64,000 nt of DNA from Gammaproteobacteria bacterium (GTDB lineage: Bacteria; Pseudomonadota; Gammaproteobacteria; Steroidobacterales; Steroidobacteraceae). The DNA is taken from positions 1 through 64,000 of the forward strand of contig PLUE01000034.1 in the NCBI GenBank assembly GCA_003164785.1, given 5' to 3'. This document shows positions 9,717 to 16,904 of the stretch, piece after piece. The stretch's first letter is position 1; the number at the start of each line of letters is the position of its first letter. The position numbers and the translations under genes were made by a program. A model generated the notes under the pieces. The model saw only the letters and a program-made list of their open reading frames with translations, was not told where the DNA came from and searched no databases.

Positions 9717-9907
9717 TAGTCCTGTGGCCGAACGGCGCCGCTTTCAATCTCGTCCAGACGCCGCTCCGACTCTTCGAGCCAGGCCCCCTCGGAATTCGCT
9801 TCGCTGGGAGCATCGAGATCGCCAATGAGTCTTCCAAGAAGCTCGTTGCGTTCCTGACGGCTCAATGCCCGGATGTCTTGCTCGATATCGGTCAATGCGC
9901 GTGCCAT
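9716..9907 (-). CDS. Putative addiction-module antitoxin-like protein, possibly C-terminally truncated
   Basis: MARALTDIEQDIRALSRQERNELLGRLIGDL...EGAWLEESERRLDEIESGAVRPQD; abuts the transposase remnant. Confidence 0.5.
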   Translation of the reverse strand: MARALTDIEQDIRALSRQERNELLGRLIGDLDAPSEANSEGAWLEESERRLDEIESGAVRPQD

Positions 9908-10203
9908 CAATTCGTCCCTTCCTGTCATCTGAGCGCTTGGCGCCTTCTCCGCAGTGCGCAGGGGTGAAAAAGAATCCGCCGTCGTATTGGAGCGGCCAGG
10001 TTCCACCCACTACCGTAGCGTACGGAATCTTGCCGGCGCAAGGTTGTTCGGCGGTTTCACCGGACGGCGCGATTGCAGCAGCCAAAGGCCACCGGTGTGG
10101 GCATATTGTAGTAACACCCATGAGCGTGGGGTGATTTTCGGGGGCACCGCGTGGATTCGTGTCGTGAAATACTATATATATACAATAGGTTATGGAAAAA
10201 TTG

Positions 10204-10225
10204 CGAATCCTCTTTGCGCACCATT
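10204..10225 (+). repeat. tRNA 3'-end fragment, att-like copy A (22 nt)
   Basis: cgaatcctctttgcgcaccatt, identical to part of copy B (11109-11130). Confidence 0.65.
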
Positions 10226-10409
10226 AACCTCGTCCAGCGACGTCTAGTTCGTTCGGAAAATCCCTGGATCTGTAGGCTCCCACTTTCCATGTCAGTCGAT
10301 TCGTGTTGTTCCCCGTCCATTCGGTCAAAGTGACGGGACCAAGACGGGCGTCAGGTCGCCGGGACCATTCGTTTGGAAATATTACTGGTTTTATGGGAAT
10401 ATGGGAACT

Positions 10410-10637
10410 ATGAAAACTACCTTGGAACTTCCCGACGGTCTGATGCATCGCGTGAAACTTCGTGCGGTACATCGAAATCAAAAGCTCAAAGACGCAATTG
10501 CGCAACTGCTTGAGCTTGGTATGGCCGCATCGCCGGATACGGAAAAAACGCCGCGGGCGCCCAAACCTGTGCGACTGAAAGGCGGCCGTCTGAATATCGG
10601 AGATATCGAAGCGGCGATTGCTGCCGGTCGCGAGTAG
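10410..10637 (+). CDS. VapB-like ribbon-helix-helix antitoxin
   Basis: MKTTLELPDGLMHRVKLRAVHRNQKLKDAIAQLLELGM; immediately upstream of a PIN-domain ORF. Confidence 0.75.
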   Translation: MKTTLELPDGLMHRVKLRAVHRNQKLKDAIAQLLELGMAASPDTEKTPRAPKPVRLKGGRLNIGDIEAAIAAGRE

Positions 10638-10638
10638 C

Positions 10639-11037
10639 GTGGTACTCGTAGATACCAATGTTCTCGCTTATCTGATGTTGGAGGGTGATCGCACGTCCGC
10701 AGCGCAGGAATTGTATGAGCGGGACTCGGACTGGCGCAGCGAGGCGTTCATCATGGTGGAATTTTCGAATGTTCTCACCACCTATGTGCGCACCAAAACG
10801 CTCACGCGCGATCAGGGGCTAAAGCTTTTGGTTGGAGCGGAAGAGTTTATGCCGATACTGACCAGTGTGCCGCATGCACGGGCACTGGGGGCAGCAGTGC
10901 AATTCGGAATCTCCGCTTACGATGCGCGTTTTATTGCTCTGGCCATGCAAATGAAAGTTAGACTCGTAACCGAAGATGCCAAGCTTCGAGCTGCCGTGCC
11001 GTTGTGGACGGCTTCGATCGCAAATGCTATAGCCTGA
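10639..11037 (+). CDS. PIN-domain (VapC-like) toxin
   Basis: VVLVDTNVLAYLML...AEFI-like MVEFSNVL...GISAYDARFIALAMQMKVRLVTEDAKL: acidic PIN motifs; GTG start 2 nt after the antitoxin stop. Confidence 0.85.
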   Translation: MVLVDTNVLAYLMLEGDRTSAAQELYERDSDWRSEAFIMVEFSNVLTTYVRTKTLTRDQGLKLLVGAEEFMPILTSVPHARALGAAVQFGISAYDARFIALAMQMKVRLVTEDAKLRAAVPLWTASIANAIA

Positions 11038-11082
11038 ACCGGTTTCTTTACAAATCCACCAAATGGGAACAATCGAGCACGA

Positions 11083-11131
11083 TCTTCGTAATGCGTGGGT
11101 CAGGGGTTCGAATCCTCTTTGCGCACCATTT
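11083..11131 (+). repeat. 3' half of a tRNA (tRNA-Thr(CGU)-like), att-like copy B
   Basis: tcttcgtaatgcgtgggtcaggggttcgaatcctctttgcgcaccattt: anticodon-loop-like TTCGTAA, GGTTCGAATCC T-arm, terminal CCA; no matching 5' half upstream. Confidence 0.7.
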
Positions 11132-11380
11132 ACACAATCCCACCAACTCCGACAGTCTCCGGTGGCGTCCCGCCACGTTCACGAAACACCTGTATTTCTA
11201 GCCTCAAACTCACTTGGCGCTGACCAACGGCGTCAATCGGCGTCCGGACGAATCCGTTGACAGGACGGCGCTCGTGGGGGTGCTTTGGCGGTCTGGAAAG
11301 GTCGGTACCCCCAAAATCGCTCACAGGCCGAATCACGCCCGGACGAGCCATCGCAATCGAATCCGACGTCGCAAGGAGCA

Positions 11381-12090
11381 ATGATGCTGCTGACCAAGAT
11401 TGCTATTCGACAAGCCAAGCCCGCGCCGCGTGCGATCAAACTGTTCGACGGTCCCCGGCGGCCTGTTTTTGCTCGTGCAGCCGACGGGATCTCGATATTG
11501 GCGTTTCAAGTACCGTATCAACGGCAAGGAGAAAATGCTCGCGCTGGGGGTCTATCCCGTCGTTCCATTGAAGCTTGCCCGCGAGCGTCGTGCGGACGCG
11601 CGCCGCCTCGTCAGCGGGGTCGATCCCAGCGCGAAGCGGCAAGCAGAGAAGATTTCGAGATCCGATACTTTCGAGGCTATCGCGCGTGAGTGGCTTGCGC
11701 TGCAAGAACATCAGCTGAGTACGTCGACCCTCGACAAAGTCAAAGGGACGTTCGAGACATTGATTTTCATGCGACTCGGCGATCGACCCATCACGACCAT
11801 CAAGGCATCCGATCTGCTCGCGACGCTGCGCAAAATCGAAGAGCGCGGAACGTACGAAACGACGCATCGCGCCAAACATCGGAGTGGCAGATCTTTCGTT
11901 ATGCAATCGCGACACGCCGCGCGGAGCACGACGTGCCGGCCGATCGGCGCGGCGCTGGCGCCAGTCGTGAGCACGAACCGGGCGGCGCTCACCGATCCGG
12001 TTCGTGTGGGGGAGTTGCTGCGCGCAATCGATGGCTACCGCGGTGCGTCGACGACCGCCTACTCCCTAGTTCCTGCATCATCTGCGCTCC
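11381..12090 (+). pseudogene. P4-type tyrosine integrase, frameshifted
   Basis: MMLLTKIAIRQAKPAPRAIKLFDG in one frame, then GGLFLLVQPTGSRYWRFKYRINGKEKMLALGVYPVVPLKLARERRADARRLVSGVDPSAKRQAEK in another, then RYAIATRRAEHDVPAD and LAPVVSTNRAALTDPVRVGELLRAIDGYRG in different frames; catalytic C-terminus not found. Confidence 0.8.
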
Positions 12091-12234
12091 CGCCGGTAGT
12101 TGCCCTTCATATCTTGTTGGCAACCAAGCAAAGTGGCGACCGGATAATCGTCGCCGCCTTCGTGCGAGCTGTTGGAATAGCTTACAATCTCCGCATGGTC
12201 AGAGAATCATTGCTCATTGAATGGAGGAAGTCCC

Positions 12235-13593
12235 GTGTCCACTGCTGTTAGACAAGAAGTTCAGGGCGCTCGTGCACAAATCGAGCGGGTTTTTGCTCTA
12301 CAGCAAACTCACCAATGGGACGTCAAGGCCACCACCGCCGAGCAACGGAAGGAAAAACTGAGGAAGTTGAAGTCGGCCGTCGAGGCCCACGGCGATGAGG
12401 TCGTGGCTGCGGTGAAACAGGACACCCGCAAGCCTGAGAACGAAATAAGAGTCACGGAACTCCTGAACGTGATCGCCAATATCGATCGGAACATCAACAA
12501 TCTCGACGATTGGATGAAGCCGGTCGAGGTGTCGCCCGCCCTCAACAAGAACGACAACGCGAAGATCGTCAGCGAAGCGAGAGGCGTATGTCTGATATTG
12601 GGTCCGTGGAACTTTCCGCTTGGGTTGGCTTTTGGCCCCCTGGCTGCAGCCGTTGCTGCGGGAAACTGCTGCATAGTCAAGCTGACCGACTTGTGCCCCG
12701 CCACGGCGAGAGTGGCCGCCAAAATCATCAAGGAGACATTCGAGGAAAAGGAGGTTGCGTTATTCGAAGGCGGTGTAGAGGTGGCAAGCGCCTTGCTCGA
12801 TCTCCCGTTTAACCACATCTTCTTCACGGGAAGTACGCGAGTCGGAAAGCTGGTCATGGCGGCGGCGGCCAAGCACCTGGCCACCGTGACACTGGAATTG
12901 GGCGGGAAATCGCCCGTCATCGTCGATGAAGACGCGGATGTAAAAAAGCTTGCCGGCGATCTCGCCGCAGCCAAGCAATTCAATGGCGGCCAAGCCTGCA
13001 TCTGTCCCGACTATGTATTCGTCAAGGAGGAGCAGAAGAATGCCTTGGTCGAGGAGTTTCGAGCCAGAGTGACGAAAAGCCTCTACGGCGAAGACGGGAG
13101 CATCAACAAGGCAGACATCGCCCAGATTGTGAATGACCAGAACTTCGCCCGAATCAAGAAACTCTTCGACGATGCTGTGAGCAAGGGTGCCAAAATTGCT
13201 GTGGGTGGCATTTTGGAGGCGGCCGACCGCACGATACATCCCACCATGCTCACGGATGTCACGCCTGATATGCTGATCATGCAGGAGGAGATTTTCGGGC
13301 CGATCGTACCCGTCCTGACCTACGAGAACCTCGATGAGGTCATCGCCTACGTCGCGGGACGGGCGAAGCCGTTGGCGCTCTACATCTACAGCAATAATCA
13401 GAAAAACATCGACCATATTCTCAGCCGGACTTCATCGGGTGGAGTGACGATCAACGGGTTCTTTTCCCATTACCTGGAAAACCAGCTGCCTTTTGGCGGC
13501 GTGAATCAAAGCGGAATGGGAAGCTATCACGGCATCTTTGGGTTTAAGGCGTTCTCTCATGAGCGCGCAATCTACATACAGGCGAATCGCTAG
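12235..13593 (+). CDS. NAD(P)-dependent aldehyde dehydrogenase (class 3/fatty aldehyde-type)
   Basis: GPWNFPLGLAFGPLAAAVAAGN, ELGGKSPVIVDEDADV, NGGQACICPDYV, EEIFGPIVPVL. GGAGGA Shine-Dalgarno at 12223-12228 before GTG 12235. Confidence 0.88.
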   Translation: MSTAVRQEVQGARAQIERVFALQQTHQWDVKATTAEQRKEKLRKLKSAVEAHGDEVVAAVKQDTRKPENEIRVTELLNVIANIDRNINNLDDWMKPVEVSPALNKNDNAKIVSEARGVCLILGPWNFPLGLAFGPLAAAVAAGNCCIVKLTDLCPATARVAAKIIKETFEEKEVALFEGGVEVASALLDLPFNHIFFTGSTRVGKLVMAAAAKHLATVTLELGGKSPVIVDEDADVKKLAGDLAAAKQFNGGQACICPDYVFVKEEQKNALVEEFRARVTKSLYGEDGSINKADIAQIVNDQNFARIKKLFDDAVSKGAKIAVGGILEAADRTIHPTMLTDVTPDMLIMQEEIFGPIVPVLTYENLDEVIAYVAGRAKPLALYIYSNNQKNIDHILSRTSSGGVTINGFFSHYLENQLPFGGVNQSGMGSYHGIFGFKAFSHERAIYIQANR

Positions 13594-13980
13594 GCGGCTG
13601 TTAAGTTGCGCTCGCGCTTTCAGGCATGCTCCCGGCCACTTCGATCTAGAAGCGGCGAACCGGGCGATCACAAAGCCGAGGGTTGACGTTCAAGATTAGC
13701 TGGTGGTCCGCGGGGATCGCCCAGGTGTACTCGGTGCTGGCGTTAAATGGTGGAGTTGAACCCTTAGTCACTTTGCGCAAGAATGCCCTTGAACCTGCCG
13801 GACTGGGTGACAAGGAACTCGTCGCGATGGCCGTGTACTTTCTGCGCCTCAAGAGTTTCTCGCGCATCAATGGCGGCCGGGTATCCATGGTGGCGGGTAG
13901 GGATGCCGGTGGCAGCTGAATGCACCCTCATGCGCTGGATCGTCGACAAAGACATCATGCCGCTCTAAATCGACACAGCG

Positions 13981-14304
13981 AAGTCCTTTGCCGCGTTGAG
14001 ATCCGCAGCGCAGCGCTGGCTCGAAGCACGGCGGGCCGACCTGCTGCTGCCCGTGGAGTATTACCACGTGGTCTTCACCTTGCCGGCGCCCATCAGCGCG
14101 ATCGCCTATACCAACAAGGAGATTATTTATGGCTCGCTGTTCGACATCGCCGCCGAGACCCTGCGCACGATCGCCGCCGATCCGAAGCACTTGGGCGCGC
14201 GCATCGGCACGACGCTGGTGCTGCACACCTGGGGTTCCGCCCTGACCCATCATCCGCACGTCCACGGCATCGTACCCGGCGGCGGTCGCCACGAACATCC
14301 TTCG
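13981..14304 (+). pseudogene. IS91-family transposase fragment
   Basis: SFAALRSAAQRWLEARRADLLLPVEYYHVVFTLPAPISAIAYTNKEIIYGSLFDIAAETLRTIAADPKHLGARIGTTLVLHTWGSALTHHPHVHGIVPGGG; both ends missing. Confidence 0.85.
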
Positions 14305-14363
14305 AAGCTCGTTCTTAATAAAGAAGGCTTCAGGAGACCGCGTTGCGTCGCGAACGGCGACTG

Positions 14364-14388
14364 GATATACTTTAGATGGCTGTATATC
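14364..14388. promoter_or_regulatory. Candidate operator: inverted repeat GATATAC-N11-GTATATC upstream of a TA pair
   Basis: Perfect 7-bp arms read directly from sequence, 17 nt before the predicted GTG start at 14405. Confidence 0.35.
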
Positions 14389-14404
14389 TAGATTGGAGGG
14401 AGCC

Positions 14405-14638
14405 GTGCAAGTATCAAAGTGGGGTAACAGTTTGGCGATTCGATTGCCTGCGGCGGTAGTGGACGCGCTCGGCTTGAAAGAAGGCGATCAGATTGAAATT
14501 CAAGTAGCCGGCAAGCGGTCGTTCGATGTGGCGAAGGCTGCTAGCGCACGCGAGTTGCTGGCGCGCTTGCGGAAGTTTCGCGGAAGGCTCCCGGCTAATT
14601 TCAAGTTTGACCGGCTCGAAGCTAATGAGCGACGTTGA
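14405..14638 (+). CDS. AbrB/MazE-like antitoxin
   Basis: VQVSKWGNSLAIRLPAAVVDALGLKEGDQIEIQV; GGAGG ribosome-binding site before GTG. Confidence 0.82.
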   Translation: MQVSKWGNSLAIRLPAAVVDALGLKEGDQIEIQVAGKRSFDVAKAASARELLARLRKFRGRLPANFKFDRLEANERR

Positions 14639-15035
14639 GGATTTTTTTGATACAAGCGTACTGCTTTATTTGCTTTCGGAAGATTTCGACAAGGCGGACC
14701 GTGTGGAGCAACTGCTTGCCGAGCGCGGTACCATCAGCGTCCAAGTCCTGAATGAATTTGCGGCTGTCGCTTTGCGAAAGCTGCGGATACCGCTTGGCGA
14801 TGTCCGGGAAATTCTAGATACGGTGCGGGCTGTTTGTAGCGTCGAGGCGGTCACTGTCGCGACCCATGATCGGGGTCTGGCTATCCATGAGCGGTATCGA
14901 TTTTCGTTATACGATTCTATCTTGGTCTCGTCTGCCCTGCTCGCAGGCGCTAAGGTGCTGTACTCGGAGGACCTTCAGCACGGACAGGTCATTGACGGTC
15001 AATTGCAGGTGGTAAACCCATTTTTGATGAGCTGA
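14625..15035 (+). CDS. PIN-domain toxin
   Basis: DFFDTSVLLYLLSEDFDKADRVEQLL...VLNEFAAVALRKL...YDSILVSSALLAGAKVLYSEDLQHG; overlaps the antitoxin by 14 nt. Confidence 0.85.
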   Translation: MSDVEDFFDTSVLLYLLSEDFDKADRVEQLLAERGTISVQVLNEFAAVALRKLRIPLGDVREILDTVRAVCSVEAVTVATHDRGLAIHERYRFSLYDSILVSSALLAGAKVLYSEDLQHGQVIDGQLQVVNPFLMS

Positions 15036-15060
15036 CGGGATTCAGAATGAGCAGGAAAAG

Positions 15061-15110
15061 TCTTCGTAATGCATGGGTCAGGGGTTCGAATCCTCTTTGG
15101 GCACCATTTA
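15061..15110 (+). repeat. 3' half of a tRNA (tRNA-Thr(CGU)-like), att-like copy C
   Basis: tcttcgtaatgcatgggtcaggggttcgaatcctctttgggcaccattta: two mismatches to copy B over 49 nt. Confidence 0.7.
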
Positions 15111-15539
15111 TCCCGTCCAGCCAAGTCCGACACTTTCCATCGGCGTCCAGGCAAGTTCACCAAGCCCCTTTATTTCCCGCGTCAAATACACTTTACGCTG
15201 ACCGCCGGCGTCGGCAAAGATCCATCCGCGACAACCAGTCGGTCTACCTGCTTGGTTTCTGGCCAAACCGACTTTACGCGCGCCAGCCGCCCCGGACGAT
15301 GATGTCCATGCACGCGACGGGGATCGTCTCGACAGCTTTCCGGTATTGGTGCCTTGCACCCGCCAGTCTGAAAGTAACTTAAGGCGGTCTGAGCACTGCG
15401 CGGAATCGTCCAAGTAGATGAGGAAGCGGGTGGCCAACGACCATTTCTTAACAGCGGCTTAACATGCGTCCACCTTAGCATTCGCTCCCAGGGAGTGGCG
15501 TAGACATGCATTGGGAGAACACACGATGCGCTCCAGAGA

Positions 15540-15831
15540 ACGCAAGCTCCCCTTTGGAGGAGCTTGTGGTCACCGCACAGAAGCGCGTCTTCACACTTGG
15601 CGTGACCTGCAAGCGCTCAAAATGGTCACGCGGTGATTGATCCCGATCGCGGACCTGAATCGTATCGAAATTCTGTGCGGGCCTCAGGGCGCGCTGTTCG
15701 GATCCGGTCCGATGAGCGGCACGGTAAGACTGATTTCGAAGCAACCGAACTTGACGGGGTTTCAATCGACCGTCCAGCGCGTCCTGTCGGGCGCCGATGG
15801 CGGTGGGTTCAACCACAACGACCGTTTCTAG
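15540..15831 (+). pseudogene. TonB-dependent receptor N-terminal/plug-domain remnant
   Basis: SPLEELVVTAQKR near 15548 and IPIADLNRIEILCGPQGALFGSGPMSGTVRLISKQPNLTGF; short, disrupted, no downstream barrel. Confidence 0.7.
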
Positions 15832-16121
15832 GGAGAAGTCCACGGGCCGCGCATGAATTCTATGTGCGCGCCATTTCCCGGGTCGGGGGATTGAGTCAGA
15901 AGTATCGCTAACAAGGATGGCCGGGCGCCGGGTGATGCTTACATGTTCACGACACGGCCGCTATTGAGTGGATGCGAAATGGATGCGACGCCAAGGGTGG
16001 TCGATAGGGTTGCGTTCACGCCTGGCGGCACGAGGCAAATGTTCAACGTCGGCAAATCGGAATATTTACGCAAGTTTTACGATCGAGCGGGTAGGGTGTA
16101 TCCACCGCGAGGATATGCTCC

Positions 16122-16844
16122 ATGACCGAGGCTATGCATCAAGTGTTGATCGTCGAGGACGATCCGGCGTTGCAAAGTGTCTTGCGCACGTTTTTTGAAG
16201 CAAACGGCTACCGTGTTGTCGCAGCGCCAATTGCTCTTGGCGGAATCCGTGACGCGCGTCTGTACAACCCAGATGTTGTCATCGTGGATTTGGGACTGCC
16301 GGATCGCGATGGAATCGAGGTGATCAAGGGCATTCGAACTTGGTCGGCAATGCCGATCGTGGTTCTTTCTGCGCGAACAGCCGAGCCCCAGCGCTTGTTG
16401 GCATTTGACAGTGGCGCCGACGACTATGTCGTCAAGCCGTTCAGCGCCCCGGAGCTATTGGCCAGAGTGCGAGCGGTCTCGCGCAGGCATGTCCGCGGAA
16501 ATTTACCTATGGCGATCCTGCGGCTCGGAGGCATCTCCGTAGATCTGACTGCCCGGACGACCCGAACAGCAGACGGCCATGAGGTTCGCCTCACACCGCT
16601 TGAGTACAGAATACTAGCCGTGCTCGCGCGCCATTCGGAGAGTATCGTCACTCAAGCGACCCTTCTCAAAGACGTATGGGGCCCGGATCGCGATGACTCC
16701 GGCTCACTCCGTGTTTACATTGCTAGTTTACGTCGAAAACTCGAAGTAAACCCCAGCCGGCCAAAACATATCATTACGGAGCTTGGGCTCGGGTACCGGC
16801 TGCTTCTCGATCAGGAAGCTGAGATTGATGATTCAATCGAATAA
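16122..16844 (+). CDS. kdpE: OmpR-family response regulator, KdpE-like
   Basis: QVLIVEDDPALQSVLRTFFEANGYRV, VVIVDLGLPDRDGIEVI, C-terminal winged helix VRLTPLEYRILAVLARH...HIITELGLGYRL; upstream of KdpD-like kinase. Confidence 0.8.
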   Translation: MTEAMHQVLIVEDDPALQSVLRTFFEANGYRVVAAPIALGGIRDARLYNPDVVIVDLGLPDRDGIEVIKGIRTWSAMPIVVLSARTAEPQRLLAFDSGADDYVVKPFSAPELLARVRAVSRRHVRGNLPMAILRLGGISVDLTARTTRTADGHEVRLTPLEYRILAVLARHSESIVTQATLLKDVWGPDRDDSGSLRVYIASLRRKLEVNPSRPKHIITELGLGYRLLLDQEAEIDDSIE

Positions 16845-16904
16845 CGTCTCAGCCAGGGGTGGCGTTACTCTTAGGTTCATTTCGGTGTCGCAGGAAAACG
16901 GATC

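Noticed and set aside
11083-11131. Intact tRNA gene
   Set aside because: Only the anticodon-to-CCA half is present; the upstream sequence does not supply a pairing acceptor or D-arm.
13683-13919. 78-aa ORF between the aldehyde dehydrogenase and the IS91 fragment
   Set aside because: No recognisable family and located in decayed mobile DNA; not enough support to call it a gene.
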